DNA from: an uncultured Formosa sp.
Lineage (GTDB): Bacteria > Bacteroidota > Bacteroidia > Flavobacteriales > Flavobacteriaceae
Length of the DNA: 20,741 nucleotides
Direction: 5' to 3'
Assembly (NCBI GenBank): GCA_902516685.1
Contig: CABXZJ010000015.1
Coordinates: 1 to 20,741 of the forward strand
Shown: piece after piece, positions 11,027-17,687 of the stretch
Layout: the number at the start of each line of letters is the position of its first letter
Numbering within the stretch: position 1 is the first letter of the stretch
Translations under genes and position numbers: made by a program
The notes under the pieces: model-generated
What the model was told of the DNA's origin: nothing
Databases searched by the model: none
Seen by the model: only the letters and a program-made list of their open reading frames with translations

Positions 11027-11433
11027 AAGTAACAGTTAGTCGTAGAGCCCATTTTAATGCTGCCCATCGTTTATACCGCCCTAATTGGAGTGATAAAAAA
11101 AATGAAGCTATTTTTGGAAAATGCAATAATCCTCATTACCATGGACATAATTACGAATTAATTGTAAGTGTCACTGGTGAGGTTGATCCCGAGACAGGCT
11201 ATGTCGTGGATGTAAAAATCTTAAAAGATTTTATAAAATCTGAAATTGAAGATGCTTTGGACCATAAAAATTTGAATTTAGAAGTCCCGGAGTTTAAACA
11301 TAAGAATCCAACCGCAGAAAATATTGTCATTTTTATCTATAGCAAACTTAAAGTTGTTTTAGAAGATGATTTGGATTTGGAAGTTACGCTATATGAGACC
11401 CCTAGGAATTTTGTGTCCTATTCTGGAAAATAA
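11023..11433 (+). CDS. 6-pyruvoyl-tetrahydropterin synthase / QueD family protein
   Basis: This 136-residue enzyme of the COG0720 family acts on 7,8-dihydroneopterin triphosphate. Zinc ligands are H15, H40 and H42. The catalytic cysteine is C34, and the catalytic pair is D80-H81 in LDHKNLN. E125 in LYETPRN is the pterin anchor. The stretch CNNPHYHGHNY has five residues between C34 and the HGH. That is the CxxxxxHGH spacing of PTPS-II (tetrahydrobiopterin-type) enzymes and of animal PTPS, not the CxxxHGH of queuosine QueD. Automatic annotation would probably say 6-carboxytetrahydropterin synthase (queD); the motif favours 6-pyruvoyltetrahydropterin formation. The activity is inferred, so no symbol is given. 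The start codon overlaps the idi stop (ATGA). Confidence 0.9.
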   Translation: MKVTVSRRAHFNAAHRLYRPNWSDKKNEAIFGKCNNPHYHGHNYELIVSVTGEVDPETGYVVDVKILKDFIKSEIEDALDHKNLNLEVPEFKHKNPTAENIVIFIYSKLKVVLEDDLDLEVTLYETPRNFVSYSGK

Positions 11434-11491
11434 TTTTTATCTGTACTATATTTTAAAATTGGTTTAAATTCGCACTATAAAAAATCTAATT

Positions 11492-11758
11492 ATGGCAAAT
11501 ATCAGAGGTTTAAAGAAAGATATCAACTATATCCTAGGGGATATCATTGAAGAGGTTTACATATGGGAGAATGCAAATCCAAAACATGATACTAAAGAGA
11601 GCGAAGCCATTATTGATGAAGCCATTGCTACTTTCGATTCTCTGATTAAAAAGGTGAATGCGAAAAATATTGAAGGTCAAAAACTGTATTTCAAAGGTAT
11701 CACCACTGAGCTCGAAAAAAAAGGCCGAGCGATGATTGAAAAAATTAATAAGCTTTGA
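11492..11758 (+). CDS. Small conserved-looking protein of unknown function
   Basis: This 88-residue protein begins MANIRGLKKDINYILGDII. It is rich in charged residues, has no hydrophobic segment long enough for a membrane span and no signal peptide, and reads as mainly helical (two or three amphipathic helices, with the C-terminal half Lys/Glu-rich). There are no cysteines, metal motifs or nucleotide-binding motifs. I do not recognise a named domain, although proteins of this kind occur next to this gene pair in flavobacteria as far as I recall. It lies 58 bases after the pterin synthase in the same direction and could share its transcript. The coding call rests on its length, clean ATG and protein-like composition. 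Confidence 0.8.
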   Translation: MANIRGLKKDINYILGDIIEEVYIWENANPKHDTKESEAIIDEAIATFDSLIKKVNAKNIEGQKLYFKGITTELEKKGRAMIEKINKL

Positions 11759-11781
11759 GTTTTATTCTACAGATTCTAAAT

Positions 11782-11836
11782 TTGCAATAAAATCTTTAAA
11801 AATCATTCCGTATTTTGAACTAGGGTTTTATTGCAA
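11782..11836 (+). repeat. Inverted repeat in convergent intergenic region
   Basis: TTGCAATAAAA (11782-11792) is the exact reverse complement of TTTTATTGCAA (11826-11836), with a 33-base spacer. Inside the spacer AAAAT and ATTTT can extend a second small stem. The element sits between the 3' ends of the 88-residue gene and the DUF819 gene, so it could serve as a two-way transcription stop or RNA-stabilising hairpin. It is AT-rich and lacks a T-run after the stem, so it is not a standard terminator. Confidence 0.5.
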
Positions 11837-11894
11837 CCAAGCAAAGCGATAATTAAGAATACACGTTAAAGTTTTTACATATATAAAATTATTT

Positions 11895-13211
11895 TTAAGC
11901 AATACCAGCGGCCAAAGCCATTAGGATAGTACATCCAATGGCTGCTACGGTTCCAATAGCATAACCAAAAACGGCCAATAAAACGCCTACTGTTGCTAAT
12001 GATGGGTGAAAAGCTGCAGCTACAATGGGTGCCGAAGCCGCTCCACCCACATTGGCCTGACTGCCTACTGCTAAAAAAAAATAAGGGGCTTTTATAAGTT
12101 TAGATACCAAAATGAGAAGCAGCGCATGAATACACATCCAAACTACTCCTACAGCGATCAGTCCCGTATTATCAAAAATAAGTTTTAAGTCTATTTTCAT
12201 TCCAATGGAAGCAACTAGGATATAGATAAAAACACTGCCAAACTTACTGGCACCTGCACCTTCGTAATTTTTTACTTTGGTAAAAGATAGTCCAATTGCA
12301 ATGAGCGTAGCTATGCTGATAATCCAGAAAAAAGACGATCTCAAAAAAGTAAATATATTTTTTAAAGTTTCGGATGCAATCGTTTCTACAAGTGAGTCGA
12401 AGTAAGTTGCCAAATATCCAGCTGATAAGTGGGCAAAACCAACTGCTCCAAAAGCAATTCCCAACATAATCATCAAATCAGTAAGGCTTGGATTTTTTTT
12501 TACACTTTCTGAAAATGCAGATACTTTTTGTTTTAAATCTTCAATCGTTTCAGTATCGGCTTTCAGCCATTGATTGATGCGTTTTCGTTTGCCAATTCCA
12601 ATCAATAAAAGAGCCATCCATATATTTGCTACTACAATATCCACAAACACCATGCCTCCGTAAAGCTTTGGATTGTATCCGTAAATTTCTAGCATAGCCG
12701 TTTGATTGGCACCTCCGCCAATCCAACTTCCTGCTAGTGTTGATAAGCCTCTCCAAACCGCATCTGGGCCAATACCTCCAACGGTTTCAGGGGAAACTGT
12801 GGCAATTAATAAGATTGCAATCGGCCCACCAATGACAATACCCAATGTGCCTGTGAAAAACATTAGGAGGGCTTTCCAGCCCAATTTAAATATTGCTTTA
12901 AGATCGATGCTTAAGGTCATAAGCACCAAGGCTGCTGGTAATAAATAACGGCTTGCGACATAATACAATTGACTCCTTTCAGCCACCAAAGTTCCAGAAT
13001 TAGTAATACGTTCCCAATCTGGTGCAATCCAGCCTAGAGTCGTAAAAACAGCGGGCAGCATATAAGCCATAAAAAGTCCAGGAACGACTTTATAAAACTT
13101 AGACCAAAAACCTGAGGTTTTTGATTCTGTGTAAAAAATGAAAGCAATGGTCAACATGAGTAATCCAAACACAATTGAATCGTTTGTGAAAATTGGAGAA
13201 GTATCAAGCAT
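11895..13211 (-). CDS. DUF819 family integral membrane protein
   Basis: This 438-residue inner-membrane protein has about a dozen hydrophobic segments spread over its whole length and no cleavable signal peptide. Family traits are the GGIGPDAVWRGLSTLAGSWI region (about 143-162), followed by GGGANQTAM (about 164-172), and the C-terminal glycine/alanine-rich SQANVGGAASAPIVAAAF segment. These match DUF819 (YjcL-like), thought to be related to transporters with glycine-rich re-entrant hairpins. Substrate and direction of transport are unknown. The gene stands alone: a convergent neighbour at its 3' end and a 338-base gap upstream. A weak TATATTTA box on the - strand near 13250 could serve as its promoter, but this is not compelling. 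Confidence 0.88.
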   Translation of the reverse strand: MLDTSPIFTNDSIVFGLLMLTIAFIFYTESKTSGFWSKFYKVVPGLFMAYMLPAVFTTLGWIAPDWERITNSGTLVAERSQLYYVASRYLLPAALVLMTLSIDLKAIFKLGWKALLMFFTGTLGIVIGGPIAILLIATVSPETVGGIGPDAVWRGLSTLAGSWIGGGANQTAMLEIYGYNPKLYGGMVFVDIVVANIWMALLLIGIGKRKRINQWLKADTETIEDLKQKVSAFSESVKKNPSLTDLMIMLGIAFGAVGFAHLSAGYLATYFDSLVETIASETLKNIFTFLRSSFFWIISIATLIAIGLSFTKVKNYEGAGASKFGSVFIYILVASIGMKIDLKLIFDNTGLIAVGVVWMCIHALLLILVSKLIKAPYFFLAVGSQANVGGAASAPIVAAAFHPSLATVGVLLAVFGYAIGTVAAIGCTILMALAAGIA

Positions 13212-13240
13212 ATAATCTTATTTTATTGGCCGTGAATTAG

Positions 13241-13316
13241 ATTAGGCTTTGTAAATATAAGAATAAAAGTAATGGTTTATAATAATGGTTTTATAGCGTA
13301 TTAGCCAAAGCCTAAT
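13241..13316. repeat. 11-base inverted repeat, possible enhancer site
   Basis: ATTAGGCTTTG (13241-13251) and CAAAGCCTAAT (13306-13316) are perfect reverse complements separated by 54 bases. They lie about 95-170 bases upstream of the predicted sigma54 transcription start, the usual distance for binding sites of sigma54 activators. They also lie in the upstream region of the DUF819 gene. The regulatory role is inferred. Confidence 0.45.
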
Positions 13317-13385
13317 AGATACATATTCAATTGCTTAACTTTCCAAAAACTAAAAATTTATCATAAATAAATAAAAATCAATTTC

Positions 13386-13401
13386 TGGCACGGTACTTGT
13401 T
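13386..13401 (+). promoter_or_regulatory. Sigma54 (RpoN) type promoter
   Basis: TGGCACG-GTAC-TTGTT matches the sigma54 consensus TGGCACG-N4-TTGCW except that the -12 GC is GT. The GG at 13387-13388 and the G at 13399 have the required spacing. The predicted start of transcription is near 13411-13412. No + strand reading frame follows; a terminator does, at 13461-13486. Confidence 0.6.
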
Positions 13402-13410
13402 TAATTTATT

Positions 13411-13486
13411 ATATATTATTTAATTTTTTGTTAGTAATATATTTTGGTTGGTTAGTGGTTAAAGCATCATTCTAATGATGCTTTTT
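13411..13486 (+). ncRNA. Candidate sigma54-dependent small RNA, about 75 nt
   Basis: The interval runs from the predicted start of the sigma54-like promoter to the end of a strong intrinsic terminator. It would fold into a 5' A/U stem-loop (ATATATTA 13411-13418 with TAATATAT 13435-13442), a G/U-rich single-stranded stretch (13443-13460, TTTGGTTGGTTAGTGGTT) and the terminator hairpin. There is no ATG and no open frame of note, so a peptide is unlikely. The single-stranded stretch is where base-pairing with targets would be expected. I do not recognise it as a known RNA family. Its existence is inferred from the matched promoter and terminator on a strand with no gene. Confidence 0.5.
13461..13486 (+). 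terminator. Intrinsic terminator of the putative small RNA
   Basis: AAAGCATCATT (13461-13471) pairs perfectly with AATGATGCTTT (13474-13484), with the inner bases forming the loop, and TTTTT follows the GC part of the stem. The T-run is on the + strand, whereas both flanking genes are on the - strand. Confidence 0.8.
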
Positions 13487-13549
13487 CCTTTTAAAAGAGT
13501 CCACGGCGGCAATATATTTCATGATTTGCTTAACTTTTCTTATAAGTTT

Positions 13550-14149
13550 TTATTTTATAATTCTAAATGTTAGATTGATGCGTTCTTCAATCTTTTTTTT
13601 AGTTTTAGGTATTTGATGCAGCCAGTGATGTTGGGTGCCTCCCCGCATAATCAATAAACTTCCATTTTCTAGTTTTAGTTTTAATTTATGACGTTTATCA
13701 TGGCGGTGTTTCATGTGAAAAAGTCTTTCGGCTCCAAAACTAACCGATGCAATGACTGGATCTTTACCTAATTCTTTTTCATTGTCGGCATGCCAACCAT
13801 TACTGTCTTGCCCATCCCTATATAGGTTAAGTAAGCAACTTGTAAAATCTAAAAGTACGTATTTTTCAACCTGAGATTTAATTTCTAACAACTTAGCTGA
13901 AAATTTTGTAGGGTGCATTGTAATGTTTGAATAACGGTAAGGCTTGTCGTTATTTGCATAAAGTGCGGTGAGTCTGGGTTGTGGATATGTTTTTCCGAAA
14001 ATTTTGATATTGTCTTGCTGCCACTTGATTTCATTTCTTAAGATTTCAAAGTATTGGTTTGCTTTTTTGGCTTTAAAAAAACAAGGATCGTAAAAAACAC
14101 TTCCATCTTTTAGAGGAATAGTTACAGGTTTTTTAGATTCAAAAAGCAT
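13550..14149 (-). CDS. AlkB-family alpha-ketoglutarate-dependent dioxygenase
   Basis: This 199-residue cytoplasmic Fe(II)/2-oxoglutarate oxygenase probably repairs N-alkylated bases in DNA or RNA by oxidative demethylation. The iron ligands are H120 and D122 (NGWHADNEKELG) and H178 (HHWLHQIPK). R190 and R196 in EERINLTFR bind 2-oxoglutarate. Q57-R59 in the PQPRL segment and Y64 resemble the substrate-side PRxxxxYG region of ALKBH2/3-like enzymes, which it matches better in layout than E. coli AlkB. Thus alkB in the loose sense is likely but the exact subfamily is open. It stands alone, 77 bases beyond the htpG terminator side, with its own upstream region (14150-14225). Confidence 0.93.
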   Translation of the reverse strand: MLFESKKPVTIPLKDGSVFYDPCFFKAKKANQYFEILRNEIKWQQDNIKIFGKTYPQPRLTALYANNDKPYRYSNITMHPTKFSAKLLEIKSQVEKYVLLDFTSCLLNLYRDGQDSNGWHADNEKELGKDPVIASVSFGAERLFHMKHRHDKRHKLKLKLENGSLLIMRGGTQHHWLHQIPKTKKKIEERINLTFRIIK

Positions 14150-14225
14150 TCGATTTTTTTATGTAATTTAATATAAGTTCACAATTTTTGCAAAAAAATC
14201 AGCTTTTAAGTCATATATAACTAAC

Positions 14226-14258
14226 AAAAAAGACGGTCCTTTAAGAACCGTCTTTTTT
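14226..14258 (-). terminator. Intrinsic terminator of htpG
   Basis: AAAAAAGACGGT (14226-14237) pairs with ACCGTCTTTTTT (14247-14258) around a 9-base loop. T-runs flank it on both strands, so it could work both ways, but the htpG stop codon at 14275-14277 lies just upstream on the - strand. No + strand gene ends here. Confidence 0.88.
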
Positions 14259-14274
14259 TAAATTTATAATAATG

Positions 14275-16188
14275 TTATTTAATGATCTCGTAGCTTCTTT
14301 TGATAAAGTTTGTAAGCGCTTCACCTTTGAGAAGACCTTGTGATAGTTGTGCTAAATCTAAACTTTGGTTGATTAATCGCTCTCTTTTTTTAGCTGTTTT
14401 GGTATTCAAGATTTGATTTACCAATTCAGAATTGGTGTTCACAACCAAGTTGTACATCTCAGGCATGTTACCCATTCCAAACATACCGCCACCGCCGCCA
14501 CTTCGTTGCATTTCTTTCATGCGGCGCATGAATTCTGGTTGGGTAATCATAAATGGCGCAGCATTACTGTCCATTGCTTCTAATTGTACTGTGAATTTTT
14601 CCGCTGGAATCACCTCTTTCAAATGTGAGTCTAAAGTTGTTTTTTCATCCTCTGTTAATTTAGAAATGTTGTTTTCTTCTTTTGAGATCAGTTTATCCAA
14701 ATGATCTGCATCCACACGACTGAAGGAAATTTTTTCTTTACTACCTTCCAACTTTTGAATCAAGTGGGAAACAATTGGTGAGTCTAGCAGTAAGACCTCA
14801 TAGCCCTTGGCTTTGGCAGCCTCAATATAACTGTGTTGTTCTTCCGCATTGGATGCGTATAAAATTACCAATTTATCATCTTTATCTGTTTGTTTGGCCT
14901 TGATTTTATTATACAGTTCATCATAAGTATAATAATTACCATCTACAGTTGGGAATAGGTTAAATGCCTCAGCTTTTTCAAAGAATTTTTCTTCTGAAAG
15001 CATTCCGTATTCAATCACTATTTTGATGTCGTTCCATTTTGATTCAAAATCTTCTCGATTGTCTTTAAATAATGATTTCAATTTATCGGCTACCTTTTTC
15101 GTGATGTAAGATGAAATCTTTTTTACCGCACCATCTGCTTGTAAATAGGAACGCGATACATTTAAAGGAATGTCCGGAGAATCAATCACACCGCGGAGCA
15201 TAGTCAGAAATTCTGGTACTATACCTTCTACATTATCAGTTACAAATACTTGATTTTGATACAATTGAATGCGATCCTTTTGGATATTTATGTCGTTGGA
15301 TAACTTTGGAAAATATAGAATCCCAGTCAAATTAAACGGATAATCAACATTTAAATGAATATTAAAAAGGGGTTCTTCAAATTGCATCGGGTACAATTCC
15401 CTGTAAAACCCTTTGTAATCTTCGTCTTTGAGTTCCGATGGTGTTTTAGTCCATGCAGGGTTTGAATTGTTGATGATGTTATCAACAGTAATCTTGCGCT
15501 GTGGCTCTGTAGTTTCTTTCCCGTCTTTATCTGTTGTGGTTTCAGGAGTGTGATCAGGGTCATTGATTTCCTTGGTACCAAATTTAATCGGAATCGGCAT
15601 GAACTTGTTGTACTTGTTCAATAATTCAGTAATACGAGTGTCCTCTAAAAACTCTGTAGAATCCTCGGCGATGTGTAAAATAATTTCTGTACCGCGCTCT
15701 TTTTTATCACTTTTTTCAAGACTGTATTCAGGGCTTCCATCACAAATCCAATGTGCGGCATCGGCCTCTTTGTAAGATTTGGTGATGATTTCAACTTTTT
15801 CAGCTACCATAAAGGCGGAATAGAAGCCAAGTCCAAAATGACCTATAATACCAGCATCCTCAACCTTATCTTTATATTTGTCCAAAAATTCTTCAGCACC
15901 TGAAAAGGCGACTTCATTGATGTATTTTTGAACCTCCTCTGATGTCATGCCAATCCCTTGGTCAATGAGGTGTAATTTTTTAGCTTTTTTGTCAATTTTC
16001 ACTTCGATTTTTGGCGTGCCATAATCTACTTTAGCTTCTCCAATGTTGGATAAATGTTTCAGTTTTAAAGTAGCGTCTGTAGCATTGCTTATCAGCTCTC
16101 GTAAAAAGATTTCATGGTCACTGTAAAGAAATTTTTTAATCAGTGGAAAAATATTTTCTACAGAAACATTGATGGTTCCCTTACTCAT
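14275..16188 (-). CDS. htpG: Molecular chaperone HtpG (Hsp90)
   Basis: This 637-residue ATP-dependent cytoplasmic chaperone has the standard length for HtpG. The GHKL ATPase domain is at the N-terminus: FLRELISNATDAT with E31 and N35, the DQGIGMT box at D76-T82, and GHFGLGFYSAFMVA, the glycine-rich lid region. The middle domain shows LYFPKLSNDINIQKDRIQLY and LNVSRSYLQ with its conserved arginine. The C-terminal dimerisation domain ends in LLKGEALTNFIKRSYEIIK, preceded by a Gly/Met-rich GGGGGMFGMG segment that in flavobacterial homologues precedes helix 1 of that domain. A strong terminator follows. No CIRCE-type heat-shock operator was seen in the 120-base upstream gap shared with the divergent KAS III gene. 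Confidence 0.98.
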   Translation of the reverse strand: MSKGTINVSVENIFPLIKKFLYSDHEIFLRELISNATDATLKLKHLSNIGEAKVDYGTPKIEVKIDKKAKKLHLIDQGIGMTSEEVQKYINEVAFSGAEEFLDKYKDKVEDAGIIGHFGLGFYSAFMVAEKVEIITKSYKEADAAHWICDGSPEYSLEKSDKKERGTEIILHIAEDSTEFLEDTRITELLNKYNKFMPIPIKFGTKEINDPDHTPETTTDKDGKETTEPQRKITVDNIINNSNPAWTKTPSELKDEDYKGFYRELYPMQFEEPLFNIHLNVDYPFNLTGILYFPKLSNDINIQKDRIQLYQNQVFVTDNVEGIVPEFLTMLRGVIDSPDIPLNVSRSYLQADGAVKKISSYITKKVADKLKSLFKDNREDFESKWNDIKIVIEYGMLSEEKFFEKAEAFNLFPTVDGNYYTYDELYNKIKAKQTDKDDKLVILYASNAEEQHSYIEAAKAKGYEVLLLDSPIVSHLIQKLEGSKEKISFSRVDADHLDKLISKEENNISKLTEDEKTTLDSHLKEVIPAEKFTVQLEAMDSNAAPFMITQPEFMRRMKEMQRSGGGGGMFGMGNMPEMYNLVVNTNSELVNQILNTKTAKKRERLINQSLDLAQLSQGLLKGEALTNFIKRSYEIIK

Positions 16189-16251
16189 AATTTTATTTTT
16201 TTTGTATTAATTTATTAAATTTATTCAAAAAGAGTACCAATTTATTAAATA

Positions 16252-16284
16252 TGACAAACTGACACTTTATAAAGTTTATATTTG
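16252..16284 (+). promoter_or_regulatory. Promoter of the KAS III-like gene
   Basis: TATATTTG (16277-16284) matches the Bacteroidota -7 box TAnnTTTG. The TGACAA at 16252-16257 sits 19 bases before it, where a -33 TTTG-like element is expected. Transcription would begin near 16290, giving a leader of about 18 bases. Confidence 0.5.
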
Positions 16285-16308
16285 TCTAACATTTCGAATA
16301 ATTAGTTT

Positions 16309-17319
16309 ATGTACAATTCAAGAATTATCGGCATGGGGCATTATGTTCCTGAAAATATTGTTACAAATGACGACTTGTCCAAATTGATGGATACAAATGA
16401 CCAGTGGATTCAAGAGCGCACTGGAATACATGAAAGGCGTTGGGCTGTTAAAGGCGATGGTAACAGTACTTTTAGTATGGGTTTAAAGGCCGCCGAAAAA
16501 GCTATCAAAAATGCAAAAATTGATAAAGATGACATAGATTTTATTGTATTTGCAACCCTAAGTCCAGACTATTATTTTCCGGGTCCTGGTGTTCAAGTTC
16601 AAGAAGCCCTTGGTATTGATACCATTGCCGCCTTGGATGTGAGAAACCAATGTTCCGGTTTTATTTACGGGCTCTCTGTTGCGGATCAGTTTATTAAAAC
16701 TGGGATGTATAAAAATGTATTGGTGATTGGAAGCGAGTTGCAGTCTCAAGGCATTGATGTTTCTACCAGAGGCAGGAGTATTTCGGTTATTTTTGGAGAT
16801 GGCGCAGGAGCAGCAATTCTCACTAGAGAAGACGATTCAAACAAAGGAATTTTATCCTCACATTTACATTCTGAAGGGGCGCATGCCCTGGAGCTTACAG
16901 CTGAAGCGCCTGGAATGGGAAAACGCTGGGTTACAGACATCATTGCTGAAAACAATCCCGATGATATGAGTTACAGGCCCTATATGAATGGACAGTTTGT
17001 TTTTAAAAATGCCATCAGACGTTTTAGTGAAGTGATTCATCAAGGATTGGAAGCTAATAATTTACAAGTTTCAGACATTGATATGTTGGTACCCCATCAA
17101 GCCAATCTTCGAATTTCTCAATACATTCAAAAAAAATTTAAACTCTCAGATGATCAAGTTTTTAACAACATTCAAAAGTACGGAAACACCACGGCTGCCT
17201 CCATACCTATTGCATTGAGCGAAGCTTGTGAACAAGGGAAGATTAAGTTTGGCGATAATATTGTATTGGCTGCGTTTGGCAGTGGGTTTACATGGGGGAG
17301 TGTAATTATCAAATGGTAG
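16309..17319 (+). CDS. 3-oxoacyl-ACP synthase III family protein (KAS III, FabH-like)
   Basis: This 336-residue thiolase-fold condensing enzyme has the complete KAS III triad: C115 (DVRNQCSGFIYGL), H263 (PHQANLRIS) and N293 (YGNTTAASIP). The dimer-loop segment QWIQERTGIHERRW and FGDGAGAAIL (about 162-171) are also FabH-like. The cysteine context NQCSGF differs from the AACAGF of housekeeping FabH, so this is probably a paralogue with its own acyl starter. It is not next to plsX or rpmF, where the main fabH of many bacteria lies. The substrate is unknown, so no symbol is given. The small CoA-binding gene begins inside its last codons (7-base overlap), suggesting coupled expression. Its promoter lies in the 120-base gap to divergent htpG. 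Confidence 0.92.
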   Translation: MYNSRIIGMGHYVPENIVTNDDLSKLMDTNDQWIQERTGIHERRWAVKGDGNSTFSMGLKAAEKAIKNAKIDKDDIDFIVFATLSPDYYFPGPGVQVQEALGIDTIAALDVRNQCSGFIYGLSVADQFIKTGMYKNVLVIGSELQSQGIDVSTRGRSISVIFGDGAGAAILTREDDSNKGILSSHLHSEGAHALELTAEAPGMGKRWVTDIIAENNPDDMSYRPYMNGQFVFKNAIRRFSEVIHQGLEANNLQVSDIDMLVPHQANLRISQYIQKKFKLSDDQVFNNIQKYGNTTAASIPIALSEACEQGKIKFGDNIVLAAFGSGFTWGSVIIKW

Positions 17320-17687
17320 AAGACTTTAAAACATTGGTCTTAGGCACCTCATTAAATCCTATTCGTTACTCCAATAAAGCGGTTTTGATGTTAAGTAATG
17401 CAGGTATTCCAGTGGTGGCTTTTGGTCTTAAAAAGGGATCTGTTTCAGCTGTTCAAATTGATACTTCTTTAAAATCTTATAAAAATATTCATACCGTCAC
17501 GCTTTATTTAAATCCAAAACATCAAGAGGCCTATTATGATTATATAATCCAATTGGAGCCAAAACGTATTATTTTTAATCCAGGTACAGAAAACCCTATT
17601 TTCTACGGTCTTTTAAGAGAAGCCAATGTGTCTTATGAAATAGCCTGTACCTTGGTATTACTTTCTACGAATCAATACCAATCCTAA
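17313..17687 (+). CDS. CoA-binding domain protein (Rossmann fold)
   Basis: The ATG at 17313, overlapping the KAS III stop by 7 bases, is preferred over the in-frame ATG at 17292. It gives [16 protein letters not shown], where the nucleotide-binding beta strand and loop start at the position usual for the family. The protein then has 124 residues. Visible elements are [18 protein letters not shown] (phosphate loop region), [19 protein letters not shown] and [13 protein letters not shown]. These match small single-domain CoA-binding proteins related to the N-terminus of succinyl-CoA synthetase alpha, and YccU-like proteins. No catalytic role is known. Its 3' end overlaps the convergent symporter gene by 30 bases. 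A link to the acyl chemistry of the KAS III neighbour is inferred. Confidence 0.87.
   Translation: MVEDFKTLVLGTSLNPIRYSNKAVLMLSNAGIPVVAFGLKKGSVSAVQIDTSLKSYKNIHTVTLYLNPKHQEAYYDYIIQLEPKRIIFNPGTENPIFYGLLREANVSYEIACTLVLLSTNQYQS

Larger units (their letters stand above)
13331..13537. repeat. 12-base direct repeat flanking the putative sRNA unit
   Basis: TTGCTTAACTTT occurs at 13331-13342 and again at 13526-13537, 195 bases apart. The pair brackets the sigma54-like promoter and the terminator. No integrase or transposase gene is near, so an insertion footprint is only one option; a repeated protein-binding site or chance are others. Confidence 0.4.
13212..13549. other. 338-base gap with regulatory structure
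   Basis: No protein gene is visible on either strand. From left to right the gap holds an 11-base inverted repeat (13241-13251 with 13306-13316), a 9-base direct repeat TAATGGTTT (13270-13278 and 13283-13291), two copies of TTGCTTAACTTT (13331-13342 and 13526-13537), a sigma54-like promoter (13386-13401) and a strong + strand terminator (13461-13486). Both flanking genes are on the - strand, so the + strand promoter and terminator belong to neither. Confidence 0.7.

Noticed and set aside
11492..11758. Toxin or antitoxin for the 88-residue protein
   Set aside because: No partner gene, no DNA-binding or nuclease motif; nothing beyond size supports it.
14480..14520. Gly/Met-rich run in HtpG as a sign of frameshift or repeat expansion
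   Set aside because: The frame is intact on both sides and, as I recall, flavobacterial HtpG proteins carry such a segment here.
15947..15967. DQGIG instead of the usual DNGIG in the HtpG ATPase site
   Set aside because: The nucleotide-binding aspartate and glycines are kept, and the Q variant is, as I recall, usual in Bacteroidota; not a defect.
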